DNA from: Marinilabilia rubra
Lineage (GTDB): Bacteria; Bacteroidota; Bacteroidia; Bacteroidales; Marinilabiliaceae
Direction of reading: 5' to 3'
NCBI RefSeq assembly: GCF_003121985.1
Contig: NZ_QEWP01000003.1
Span: forward strand, 124,001-188,000
DNA length: 64,000 nucleotides
The position numbers and the translations under genes are program-made. Numbering within the stretch: position 1 is the first letter of the stretch; the number at the start of each line of letters is the position of its first letter. The notes under the pieces were generated by a model that was not told where the DNA came from, did no database searches, and worked only from the letters and a program-made list of their open reading frames with translations. Positions 8,832 to 17,793 of this stretch are shown in pieces.

Positions 8832-8974
8832 TGCAAGAAAACTCCGATAACTGCGTTACGCTCATCTTACTTGCCAGTCATTTACAGAAGTAAACTCCTG
8901 ACAATTAAGACTCGCAAGCCTTGTTCTCGAAGTTTTCTTATCAAAGCCTTCGAAAAAAAGAGGGTTTTCTTGCA
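8832..8974. repeat. Intergenic element bounded by inverted repeat TGCAAGAAAAC
   Basis: Positions 8832-8842 (TGCAAGAAAAC) and 8964-8974 (GTTTTCTTGCA) are exact reverse complements about 120 bp apart. Further complementary pieces lie inside, such as AGAAAACTCCGATAA against a TCTCGAAGTTTTCTTAT stretch, giving a long folded structure. It occupies much of the 443-bp gap between the broken sulfatase and the CBM-T9SS gene. No gene was found in that gap. It looks like a miniature mobile or REP-type element; no second copy was seen in the window. Confidence 0.4.
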
Positions 8975-9097
8975 GGCTAATTAAGATTGGTAATCCCATC
9001 ACGAAGATCAAACAACATCGTTAGCTTTATTTTTTTATTCTCATCTCAGATAGTTTTCCATTTGCTGCTGCTACAGGTTGAATAAGCTTATGACTAA

Positions 9098-9132
9098 AAG
9101 GGCAACAAAGACTTACGATCAATGCTGCCCTT
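9098..9132 (-). terminator. Rho-independent terminator after CBM-T9SS gene
   Basis: On the minus strand AAGGGCAGCA pairs with TGTTGCCCTT (one mismatch), followed by TTTTAG, starting 8 bp after the stop codon at 9140. It probably ends the susC-susD-GH128 operon transcript. Confidence 0.55.
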
Positions 9133-9139
9133 CTTAAAA

Positions 9140-9874
9140 TTATTTCACAAATACCTTTGAAACGGATTCGTCGCCGTCTGAAAACCTAACCTTTACCAGG
9201 TACAGTCCATTTGTTTGAGTACTTAGATCAACAGCTACATTCATCTGATCCAGTCCCATTTCTTTCTTAACCACTTGTCCTGTGGAATTATAAACCGAAT
9301 AGGCTGCTATTGCTTTATCACCTTTCAGTTTAAAGATTCCGTTTGATGGATTTGGACTCACAAGCAAATCAAGCTGTTCCGCATCATTAATGGAAGTGGT
9401 TGTTGCCTTTGTAAAAGAGACATCATCAAGTAAGCACGCAGAAGTGCCATTACCTTTCCAGAGTGTTATCTTAACTGATGTAATACCTGCCGGAACAACA
9501 AATTGCTCATTAATCGTCGACCATGTAGTGGTGCTTATCACGCTAGTATTACCAAGCTTATTGTTGCTTTCATCCTTAAAAGCCATTTTGATATTACCGG
9601 CAGAGTCAATCCATTTGGCCGAAAAACTAACATCATAAGTTTCACCAGCCTCCACCGTAATCACCTGGCTTAAAGCAGAATTACCACCTTTAAGTCTTCC
9701 TGACTTTACACCCGAGTTTACATCGGTTGTTTCTTGCATAAAATTGTATCCATCCCAGCCGTCAAAAGCAATTAAATCAGCATCGAACGTTTCAAATCCA
9801 CCATTAGTAACCTGGGCATTAAGCCCTAAACTAAAAGCCATAGCAATGGCCGTAAAAAGTAAAAACTTTTTCAT
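9140..9874 (-). CDS. Secreted carbohydrate-binding protein (CBM4_9-like) with T9SS tail
   Basis: A 244-residue protein with signal peptide (residues 1-20), one CBM4_9-like beta-sandwich (about 22-155, beginning VTNGGFE and ending LLDDVSF) and a T9SS sorting domain. The T9SS tail contains the usual SPNPSNGIFKL segment and ends SVSKVFVK. No catalytic domain is present, so the protein probably binds glycan at the surface or carries substrate to the Sus complex. The CBM resembles the C-terminal module of the neighbouring GH128-like lipoprotein, suggesting shared ligand or duplication. It is the last gene before a terminator, 65 bp after GH128, with a perfect 11-bp hairpin between them that may lower or separate its expression. 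Confidence 0.85.
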   Translation of the reverse strand: MKKFLLFTAIAMAFSLGLNAQVTNGGFETFDADLIAFDGWDGYNFMQETTDVNSGVKSGRLKGGNSALSQVITVEAGETYDVSFSAKWIDSAGNIKMAFKDESNNKLGNTSVISTTTWSTINEQFVVPAGITSVKITLWKGNGTSACLLDDVSFTKATTTSINDAEQLDLLVSPNPSNGIFKLKGDKAIAAYSVYNSTGQVVKKEMGLDQMNVAVDLSTQTNGLYLVKVRFSDGDESVSKVFVK

Positions 9875-9905
9875 AACTTATTGATTTAAATTAACATTAG
9901 AAATT

Positions 9906-9931
9906 ACCGGAAGGTTAAATAACCTTCCGGT
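9906..9931. terminator. Perfect 11-bp hairpin between GH128-like and CBM-T9SS genes
   Basis: ACCGGAAGGTT at 9906-9916 pairs exactly with AACCTTCCGGT at 9921-9931 around the loop AAAT. It starts just after the GH128-like stop. The T-rich tail is on the plus strand; on the minus strand only TAATTT follows, so it may act as an attenuator or mRNA-stabilising stem inside the operon. Confidence 0.5.
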
Positions 9932-9939
9932 TTATTGTT

Positions 9940-11295
9940 TTATTCTACTTTAACACATTCTACATTATCCAGATAAAATGGAGGGAATGCTGGTTTTAAT
10001 TTACCTTTGTACCACACTAAACGCACCTGCGTTTCCTGTGAAGCCGTAAATGTCACCTGGTTTTTAGTCCAACCATTTTCATTGGCTTCTATCGGTTCTT
10101 TTAATAATATAGCTTTATCACCTGTTTCCTCCTTAACTACAACGTTAAAGGTATTTTCAGAATATTCAGCCCATTGTCCATAGAAGGTTATCTCATACGT
10201 TGCACCCGGCTCAACTTCTACAACCTGATATAACGATCCATCTTTCTTTCGGATATTACCACAATACAATCCGGCATATGGTTCTATTTCACTCACTCCA
10301 TTTTTAAATCCTTGCCAGGGATCAAGCACACCCGATTCAAAACCTCCATTCACAACTATGCTATTGGGATTTAGCTCATCGGGACCCACCAGGTCATCTT
10401 TACCAGGTCCGATAAGGTCGTTAGGCTCGAAATTGGCATAGAACTCTCCAAGGGGAGTTAATACCCCTTCGGCATCCCACAACGCGGATGTTTTCAATGC
10501 TATATGATCCTGTTCAGCCGGAAACCATGCATAACGGTGAATATACGATCGATCTTCCAACTCAGGCAGAAGCTCTTGCATAAAAGCAAGAACCTGTTCA
10601 GGAGTGTATTTATGTTCTTCAAGAGTGGTAGCCTTCCAGTCGCCTACTCCAAACTCAGTGATCCAAATCGGTAGGCCATACTTGGCATAAACCTCATCAA
10701 GCTTATTAAGAAAGCCCTGCGCATTTGGTCCGCCATACTTATGTACACAGATAAAGTCCACCCTTAATCCGTTGGCATCTACCTGAGCCATAAACTCCGT
10801 TAACCATTCATTATCAATTCCTACAACAGCAGGACTACCAAGAGGGACGCCAACTTCTTCAAGCAATGGCCATATTTCGATTGCTTCTGCAACGGTCATG
10901 TTGGATTGCTTCTCTCCATCAGGTTCGTTAAAACCTAACAAGAAGTTAATCTTTCCTTCGTCTCTTAGTGTTTTTAAATCGTCAACCTTTGCTTCATCAA
11001 TACTGTTTTTTCCCCATATCATAGGGACGTAATCGACATTATCCGGCTCTTTGATACTAAGATTGTTTCCCCATGTATAATGCCAGTGTATTTTTAATTT
11101 TGACACTTTAGACGACCAGTCAGAATCTTTGGTTGTTTTACCAATACCCTTTTTGCCAATTTCAGGTATCTCAGGCAGTTGAGACCCTTCAGGTTCCTCA
11201 TGCTCATATATCTTAAACTCCTGGCCACTATAGATGCCTTCGCAACCGGTTAGGGCAGCCATTATCATGAATATGGAAATTATTATTTTTTGCAT
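9940..11295 (-). CDS. GH128-like (glyco_hydro_cc) lipoprotein with C-terminal CBM
   Basis: A 451-residue surface lipoprotein with lipobox LTGC (C18). Residues about 50-290 match the Asl1/GH128 TIM-barrel family, whose characterised members are endo-beta-1,3-glucanases. The acid/base candidate is E124 in LLGFNEPD and the nucleophile candidate is E214 in IWITEFG; conserved aromatics (WHYTWG, HRYAWF) fit the substrate cleft. A CBM4_9-like module follows at about 317-450 (NGGFESG to LDNVECV). It is encoded 22 bp after susD and probably cleaves the target glycan at the cell surface before import. Beta-1,3-glucan specificity is known for the family, but the sulfatases nearby mean the natural substrate may differ. 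Confidence 0.85.
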   Translation of the reverse strand: MQKIIISIFMIMAALTGCEGIYSGQEFKIYEHEEPEGSQLPEIPEIGKKGIGKTTKDSDWSSKVSKLKIHWHYTWGNNLSIKEPDNVDYVPMIWGKNSIDEAKVDDLKTLRDEGKINFLLGFNEPDGEKQSNMTVAEAIEIWPLLEEVGVPLGSPAVVGIDNEWLTEFMAQVDANGLRVDFICVHKYGGPNAQGFLNKLDEVYAKYGLPIWITEFGVGDWKATTLEEHKYTPEQVLAFMQELLPELEDRSYIHRYAWFPAEQDHIALKTSALWDAEGVLTPLGEFYANFEPNDLIGPGKDDLVGPDELNPNSIVVNGGFESGVLDPWQGFKNGVSEIEPYAGLYCGNIRKKDGSLYQVVEVEPGATYEITFYGQWAEYSENTFNVVVKEETGDKAILLKEPIEANENGWTKNQVTFTASQETQVRLVWYKGKLKPAFPPFYLDNVECVKVE

Positions 11296-11317
11296 AACGT
11301 TATCTTTTAGCAGTTAA

Positions 11318-12967
11318 CTACCAACCCGAATTTTGTGTTAGATTCGGATTTTTATAGAGTTCGGATTGCGGTATTGGATACATGTTCATTCGCTCATCCC
11401 AGATACGACTTTCAACATGCTTCTCTTCATAAACATAACCACCAAAGGGATTAAGCGCCGCTGTAACACCCTTAATTTCGGTTGTTTCAGAACCAATCAT
11501 CCACCTTCTGACATCCCAGAAGCGGTGGTCTTCGAAAGCCAGTTCAACACGGCGCTCATTTCTGAGCTTCGTTCTGAATTCGCTCTGGGTTAAACCAGCA
11601 GGGAATTCAGGCATTCCGGCTCTTAACCGCACTTCATTAATGGATTCGAGAGCAGTTTTTCCAAGGGTAGCGGCGTTTTCCGGACCATAGGCTTCATTCA
11701 TCGCTTCGGCATAGTTTAGCAGCACTTCTGCAAAACGGAATAAAACCCAGTTGTGTCGTTTGGTTATTACATTACCCTGCTCAAGGTTCACACTCTCAAT
11801 AACATATTTTTTAAGGTAGTAACCTGTTAAAGTAGCATTAGGCTTAGGCTCTGCATTAGCACCACCATACCATACTTCTACAGTCTTACCCTTCCAGGAT
11901 GAACCATTAACAATAACTGTTTCATTCAATCGGGGATCCCTTCCTGAGTAAGGGAAAACAGGATTATATCCTGAAGATGGATCATCAATTGGTAAACCTG
12001 TTGCAACCATTTCATATGCGTTAACCAGGTTTTGAGTGGGACAAGTACCGGTATTACCACCTTCGTAACCTATTGGGAAATTAGCCTTCTCAAAAGATGC
12101 TGACTCAGCCTGACGAATACCAAAAATCAGCTCCGGGCTCAATGCATTATTAACAACATCTTTGTAATTACCTTCAAGGGTATACCACGCGGAATCAATA
12201 ATTGCCTTTGAAGCAAGAGCAGCAGATTCCCACTTATCTATAGCATTTGCACTATTGTTCAACGGACTGGCAGCATAAAGAAGGGTGCGGGCTTTTAAGG
12301 CCATGGCGGCACCCTTTGTTGCCCGCCCTGTTTCTTCAGCAGTCACATCGTAAAATGATGCCGGCAGTACCTTACTCACCTCGTCACATTCTTTTACAAT
12401 GTAATCAACTACCTCCTGGAATGAAGCTCTTGATACAGTATTCGCCTCTTTCTCGGTAAGTTCTGTTTCCACAATTGGTACACCACCATACCTTTTTAAT
12501 AATTCAAAATAGAAATAGGCTCTTAGAAATCTTGCTTCATAAGGATACAGATTAAACTGTTCCATTATTTCATCGTAATCTTCATTCCATTTTATTTCAT
12601 CCCATGTCTTACCTTTAATTTCTTTAAGAAAAGTATTCACATCACGAATTGCTGAATACATACTTTCCCATTTGGTATCTAACGTTTGGGATGCACTCCA
12701 GTTACCGTCCGTGAAAAGTCTTACATTAGAAAGATTGTTGACGTGAATAGCTTCATCCGTACCCGAAGAACGCATTGCACCATCAATAGTGCTGAAATCA
12801 TCAGGAAGCTGAGAATAAATACCAGCCAAAAACTTCTTTGTTCTTGAGTACTCATTAAAAACATCTTCCTTTAGTAAATAAGATGATTCGTCATAGTCAA
12901 GGTAATCACATCCCCCCAGCATAAATGCCCAGGTAATTGCCAACATTATGATTTTATATCGTTTCAT
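11318..12967 (-). CDS. susD: SusD-like glycan-binding lipoprotein (pair 1)
   Basis: RagB/SusD family surface lipoprotein of about 549 residues. The start chosen is the ATG at 12967 (MKRYKIIML), which leads straight into a lipoprotein signal ending LGGC. An upstream in-frame ATG at 12997 would overlap the end of susC and add ten charged residues. TPR-like helices early in the protein (LRAYFYFELLKRYGGVP) and the C-terminal WDERMNMYPIPQSEL stretch are typical. Together with the SusC encoded 19 bp upstream it should form a lid-and-barrel complex that binds oligosaccharides and passes them through the outer membrane. Confidence 0.92.
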   Translation of the reverse strand: MKRYKIIMLAITWAFMLGGCDYLDYDESSYLLKEDVFNEYSRTKKFLAGIYSQLPDDFSTIDGAMRSSGTDEAIHVNNLSNVRLFTDGNWSASQTLDTKWESMYSAIRDVNTFLKEIKGKTWDEIKWNEDYDEIMEQFNLYPYEARFLRAYFYFELLKRYGGVPIVETELTEKEANTVSRASFQEVVDYIVKECDEVSKVLPASFYDVTAEETGRATKGAAMALKARTLLYAASPLNNSANAIDKWESAALASKAIIDSAWYTLEGNYKDVVNNALSPELIFGIRQAESASFEKANFPIGYEGGNTGTCPTQNLVNAYEMVATGLPIDDPSSGYNPVFPYSGRDPRLNETVIVNGSSWKGKTVEVWYGGANAEPKPNATLTGYYLKKYVIESVNLEQGNVITKRHNWVLFRFAEVLLNYAEAMNEAYGPENAATLGKTALESINEVRLRAGMPEFPAGLTQSEFRTKLRNERRVELAFEDHRFWDVRRWMIGSETTEIKGVTAALNPFGGYVYEEKHVESRIWDERMNMYPIPQSELYKNPNLTQNSGW

Positions 12968-12986
12968 TTTCAAATACTCTTTTAAA

Positions 12987-15983
12987 TTAAAAACCAATGT
13001 TTACTCCAAGGTGATAGGATGCCAGCGTAGGATAACTGATATCAATGGCTTCCGGATCGACTACCTCTATTTTGTCAATCGAGAACAGATTCATACCACG
13101 AACGAACACACGGGCATTGGCTAGTTTTACAGATTTAACCAGCTTTTCCGGCAGGTTATAATAAAGGTCTAATGAACGTAGTTTCAAATAGTCACCATCT
13201 GCCAGCCAGATTGTATTTTTCTGGTAGTTATTGGCATTATCATCCAGGGATAAACGTGGTAAGGTTGCTGTATTCTTTGTTTGAGGCGTCCATCTGTCAG
13301 CCGAAAAATCTGAAATGTTAGTATTGTTTCTCAATGGCCAGAATACGCTACTTGTATTCAGGTAAATCGTTTGATTAGCCATACCCTGAAGCAAGGCATC
13401 AACACCAAATCCTTTTATTTCAAATCCCAGCTTTGCCGAATAATAAATCTCAGGATATAACGACGAATGACCGATGGCAACTTCATCAAAATCATTAATT
13501 ACGCCATCATCATTCTGATCTTTATATTTGATGTCGCCCGGACGCACATCTGAGAATAATTGAGCCGGGCTGTTGACAATATCATTCTCATCTTCAAAGA
13601 AACCAACTGCTTCGAGTCCATACATCTGACCTACTGCTTGTCCGGTACGCTTCATATAGTCATGCGGACGGTAAGCTTCATTTCTATTAAGCACTTTGTT
13701 CTGAACAAAAGAGAAGTTACCGCCAAGGTAGTAATTAAGGCTACCTATATTATCCTTCCACAACAGGTCTGCTTCAATTCCTTTGTTTTCAACCTCTCCG
13801 CTATTCACAAAAGCAGTTTTAACACCAACTACATTTGACACAGTGCCTTCCGAATCAACCAGAATATCGGTACGTTTTTCATAGAAAGCATCTACGGTAA
13901 GATCAAGCTTGTTGAAGAAACGCATATCCAGTCCCACATTTGTCATGGTAGCAGTTTCATAAGTCAAGCCGGTACTTGCCAGGCGTCCCTGTTGATAGCC
14001 TCTCAATCCGGAAAAGTTATCGGTATAAAAATACTTTCCTCCGTTGGAGAACTTCTGATCATATAAGTTTGGAGACATCAGGTCATTACCAGTCATACCC
14101 CATGATGCACGGAGCTTTAAAAGGTTAATTGCTGAGCTGTTATTCATAAAATCTTCTCGTGATACAATCCACGCTCCTGACAAGGAAGGGAACAAGCCAA
14201 AACGACCACTTACAGGAAGAGTACTGCTGCCACTGTAAGCAACATTAACATCGGCAAAATACTTCTCCTTGTATGCGTATTGAACTGCACCCGCTATATT
14301 CTGATGAAGAATAGTATTGTATTGACCATTATCTACCATTTTATCCTGGCTATACATCATTGAAGCAAACAAGTGATTATCTCCCCATGACTTATCATAA
14401 TTGGCCTTTGCTCTAAAAGTTGCATGACGCCATTGTGTTATGGCATTGTGATTACCATCAATATCGGTAAGAGGAGACTCCTGGCCATAAAGGTTAGCAA
14501 TGGTATCAGTTATGGCCCCGGTTTGCTCATCCCTAAGTACATTCACACTTTCGTACTCATATGTTTTGGTTCTTCCTTCCTGAAAAACTGCCGAATTATC
14601 AAAAGCAGCGGTTACTTCCGCCGAGAGTCCATCTAGCATTTTACTCAAATCCTGCTTAATGGTCATATCACCCAAAAGTTCTCGTTGAAAATCCTGACGA
14701 TAGCCTGTTGAAGAGATCTTAGCAACTGGATTATTGTCATAGTACTCCGTTCCTCCCCAATAGTCATTAAGTGAGCGAACCGGATAAGCAGCCGAAGGAG
14801 TATTATAAATCGCTTTCATTATCCCGTTAATTCCACCAGGGTATTTTCTATCACCCATAGACGCACTAAGGTTAACTGCCAGTAAAGTTGTTGAAGTAAT
14901 ATCTGCATCAATATTGGCCCTGACATTAAACCTCGTATACTTTAACTGGCTATCATAACGTGAATCAAGATCCGTGTGGTTAAAAAGCCCTTTCTCCGTC
15001 TGGTAGTTAATAGATGAAAAGTACCTGACATTTTCACGACCTCCTTTAAAGCTGGTATTGAAGTTAGTTGAAATTCCAAAGTCATTCATTGCCTCATCCT
15101 CCCAGTCAACATTTGGGGAAAAAAGAGGATTGGTACCATTTTTAAAATCCTGTAAATCCCATTGTGAATATACAAACGGATTACCATCCATCGCACTGGC
15201 TTCATTCACAGCCGCTGCATATTGGTAGGCATCCAGGAATTCAGGCGTACGGAAAGCAGTGTTTAGTCCGTACTGATAGGTGGCATCCACCTTAAAAGAA
15301 TCATATTCACCTCTCTTAGTAGTAACAATGATGGCTCCATTAGCACCTCTCTGGCCGTAAATGGCTAAGGCACCTGCATCTTTCAATACCGAGATGCTTT
15401 CGATATCATCAATTATGAGTGAAGACATTGGTCTTTCAATACCATCTACTAATACCAAAACAGAGTTATTATTCAGCGTTCCAATGCCTCTTACCATCAA
15501 ATCCGGCCTGCGACTCCAGGGTGTTCCATCGTTCTGAAGTACAGTTAAGCCCGCGAGTTGACCATAAAGTGCATTTTCAGGATTCACCACACTCATCTTA
15601 TTTAATGCCCCGGCATTTACTGTACTTACAGCAGCGGTAATACCGGCAGGTTTTTTATTGTAACCCAGCCCCATATCAATATTTTCGGCATAAGCACTAA
15701 GAGTATAATCCTTATTATCTTCCAATTTAAAAACCCTTGATACCAAACCGGCATCAATCTGAATTAGTGCTTCTCCTTCTGCTTCAAGGCTAAATTCGCC
15801 TTTTTCATTGGCCCGGACTTTATTATCAGTACCTACCAGCGTTACTTCAGCATCTTTAATGTAATTGCCGTTACTACTGATAATCCGTCCTTTATAGACC
15901 TTTGATTGTGCCAGTGCATACTGACCAAACAAGCAAGTCATCAGAAACAGAGCAATGTATTTGATATATATTTTTCGTTTCAT
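12987..15983 (-). CDS. susC: SusC-like TonB-dependent outer-membrane transporter (pair 1)
   Basis: A 998-residue SusC/RagA family transporter. It has a signal peptide (1-25), a carboxypeptidase-regulatory-like domain (about 30-90), a plug domain with VLVLVDGIERP and DIESISVLKDAGALAIYG, and a beta-barrel ending YHLGVNIGF with the terminal phenylalanine. The segment before the plug reads GLGYNKKPAGITAAV, a divergent form of the usual SusC signature, and the protein is shorter than the second SusC (1040 residues). Import would depend on TonB-ExbBD, not found here. It lies 36 bp after susD of pair 2, so the two pairs form a tandem susC-susD-susC-susD operon. Confidence 0.93.
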   Translation of the reverse strand: MKRKIYIKYIALFLMTCLFGQYALAQSKVYKGRIISSNGNYIKDAEVTLVGTDNKVRANEKGEFSLEAEGEALIQIDAGLVSRVFKLEDNKDYTLSAYAENIDMGLGYNKKPAGITAAVSTVNAGALNKMSVVNPENALYGQLAGLTVLQNDGTPWSRRPDLMVRGIGTLNNNSVLVLVDGIERPMSSLIIDDIESISVLKDAGALAIYGQRGANGAIIVTTKRGEYDSFKVDATYQYGLNTAFRTPEFLDAYQYAAAVNEASAMDGNPFVYSQWDLQDFKNGTNPLFSPNVDWEDEAMNDFGISTNFNTSFKGGRENVRYFSSINYQTEKGLFNHTDLDSRYDSQLKYTRFNVRANIDADITSTTLLAVNLSASMGDRKYPGGINGIMKAIYNTPSAAYPVRSLNDYWGGTEYYDNNPVAKISSTGYRQDFQRELLGDMTIKQDLSKMLDGLSAEVTAAFDNSAVFQEGRTKTYEYESVNVLRDEQTGAITDTIANLYGQESPLTDIDGNHNAITQWRHATFRAKANYDKSWGDNHLFASMMYSQDKMVDNGQYNTILHQNIAGAVQYAYKEKYFADVNVAYSGSSTLPVSGRFGLFPSLSGAWIVSREDFMNNSSAINLLKLRASWGMTGNDLMSPNLYDQKFSNGGKYFYTDNFSGLRGYQQGRLASTGLTYETATMTNVGLDMRFFNKLDLTVDAFYEKRTDILVDSEGTVSNVVGVKTAFVNSGEVENKGIEADLLWKDNIGSLNYYLGGNFSFVQNKVLNRNEAYRPHDYMKRTGQAVGQMYGLEAVGFFEDENDIVNSPAQLFSDVRPGDIKYKDQNDDGVINDFDEVAIGHSSLYPEIYYSAKLGFEIKGFGVDALLQGMANQTIYLNTSSVFWPLRNNTNISDFSADRWTPQTKNTATLPRLSLDDNANNYQKNTIWLADGDYLKLRSLDLYYNLPEKLVKSVKLANARVFVRGMNLFSIDKIEVVDPEAIDISYPTLASYHLGVNIGF

Positions 15984-16019
15984 TTGTATCGATGTTAATT
16001 GTAAAATACAACAGTTGAA

Positions 16020-17774
16020 TTACTCCCAACCAGGGTTTTGTACTATTCCATATCCCTTAATTACTTCATCTGTCGGGAAGGCGCTCAGGTACCATTTGGG
16101 CGACCAGCTTAATTGCCAGTACCTGTCCGGTAATTCCTTCACAGTAGCTACCAGGTTTTTATTCAGGTCTGTACCATGTAGTGTTTTAGTAAAGTCAGCT
16201 CCGCTCTTCCATCGAACAAGGTCAAACCAACGTACTTCCTCATAACCAAACTCCTTTGCTCGTTCTTCCAACACTGCTTCACGGAATTCAATCTGCGATA
16301 ATCCTTCCTGTAGATTTCCTAACCCAACTCTTTCTCTTACTTTATTGACATATGAATAAGCTTTAGCTGTTGGCCCGCCATTGGCTTCATTCAATGCTTC
16401 GGCGGCAGTAAGGTATATCTCTGCCAAACGCAGGTAAGGCCAGTGTATCACAGAATTAACAGACGTAGCGGTATTACGTTCCAAGAGAAATTTGCGTAAG
16501 CCGTAACCTGTTTTTGTCCCTTTGAAATTGGCATTTTTACGATCACGGCCGCCAATCCACAACTCAGCAGTACGCCCCTGGTAAGTATCTCCGTTAACCA
16601 ATACCGTCTCGTACAAACGCGGATCACGGTTTTCGAATGGGTCAGAAGGATCAAAACCTGATGCCGGATCATCAATGGGTAAACCATTGGCCATACCAAA
16701 CATGTCAACATATTCCTGAGTAGGACATGCTGTACCATAATTACCGGCACTCTGATAGAAATAATATGCTCCACTCCACCATCCAGGTGATTCATATCGC
16801 ACCCTTGTGGAGATAAGAATCTCACCATTACCTCTTTTATAATATGCATCCTGAAAGTCCTGACGAGGGTTACCTGTATTAACCAGGGCATAACCATTTC
16901 TTTCCGCTTCTTCAATCAGGTTCTCAGCCACAGCTGCAGCTTGGCTCCATAGTGACTGGTCTTTTCCACCATACCAAACCATTTTCTGCTGTGCAGCTTC
17001 CCCGTCAAGATATGGCACATCATCGTTAAACAAGGGACTGGCAGCAAATAATAGCAAACGGGCTTTTAAGCCAAGGGCACCAGCCTTTGTAAAACGGCCA
17101 TCCCAGTTGCTGGCATCTTCTATCTGCCATAGCAGGTGAGGTACTGCTTCATCAATTACTTTACTGATGGAATCTACAGTTGCCCGGGCTGTTAAACGTG
17201 GTAGTTCATTGTTATTTCCAGGCACATAAGATCTGTTTACCCAGGGTAATCCACCATAATGCCTGAACATATCGGTATAATGCAGGGCGATGACCATTTT
17301 TGCTTCTGCCTTAAGCTGCTCACGATAATCATCTTCCACATCAGGAATTTTATCGGCATTCTCGATAAAAATCCATCCATTTCTGATTCCCTCCCAAGTC
17401 TGTTCTTTTGAAAAATGAAACTTTGTTTTTGAGCTTGAATTCTCTGTAACAGCAGCATATTGCCCGGAATAATATAATTGATTAGAACCACCCCAAGCCA
17501 GATAACTATGAGCTAGATCCGTTAATGATTCCAATATATCCATGCCCAACTTATCCCCTTTATCTGACCAATTGGTATTTAAACCATAAGGTAAAGTTGT
17601 GTAAGCGCCATACAGATAGCGCTCAGCATATTCGAGGCGGGTAAATACTGTATCAACGGTGACATCCAATTCAGGAGGAGTATCCAGGGCGGCATCTCCT
17701 AATTCCAACTCTTCACATGCCGTAAAGATAAGGCCGCCTAATACTAATAATTTGATATATTTTAGTGCTTTCAT
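16020..17774 (-). CDS. susD: SusD-like glycan-binding lipoprotein (pair 2)
   Basis: A 584-residue RagB/SusD lipoprotein with lipobox FTAC (C20). Helical repeat segments (MVIALHYTDMFRHYGGLPWV) and the C-terminal SPKWYLSAFPTDEVIKGY motif are typical of the family. It is encoded 19 bp downstream of its SusC partner. It differs clearly from the other SusD, so the two pairs may take up different fragments of one glycan. Confidence 0.93.
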   Translation of the reverse strand: MKALKYIKLLVLGGLIFTACEELELGDAALDTPPELDVTVDTVFTRLEYAERYLYGAYTTLPYGLNTNWSDKGDKLGMDILESLTDLAHSYLAWGGSNQLYYSGQYAAVTENSSSKTKFHFSKEQTWEGIRNGWIFIENADKIPDVEDDYREQLKAEAKMVIALHYTDMFRHYGGLPWVNRSYVPGNNNELPRLTARATVDSISKVIDEAVPHLLWQIEDASNWDGRFTKAGALGLKARLLLFAASPLFNDDVPYLDGEAAQQKMVWYGGKDQSLWSQAAAVAENLIEEAERNGYALVNTGNPRQDFQDAYYKRGNGEILISTRVRYESPGWWSGAYYFYQSAGNYGTACPTQEYVDMFGMANGLPIDDPASGFDPSDPFENRDPRLYETVLVNGDTYQGRTAELWIGGRDRKNANFKGTKTGYGLRKFLLERNTATSVNSVIHWPYLRLAEIYLTAAEALNEANGGPTAKAYSYVNKVRERVGLGNLQEGLSQIEFREAVLEERAKEFGYEEVRWFDLVRWKSGADFTKTLHGTDLNKNLVATVKELPDRYWQLSWSPKWYLSAFPTDEVIKGYGIVQNPGWE

Positions 17775-17793
17775 TGCTTGCAGAATTAATCCT

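Noticed and set aside
12968-12997. Upstream ATG for the first SusD
   Set aside because: It adds ten polar residues before the lipoprotein signal and overlaps the end of susC.
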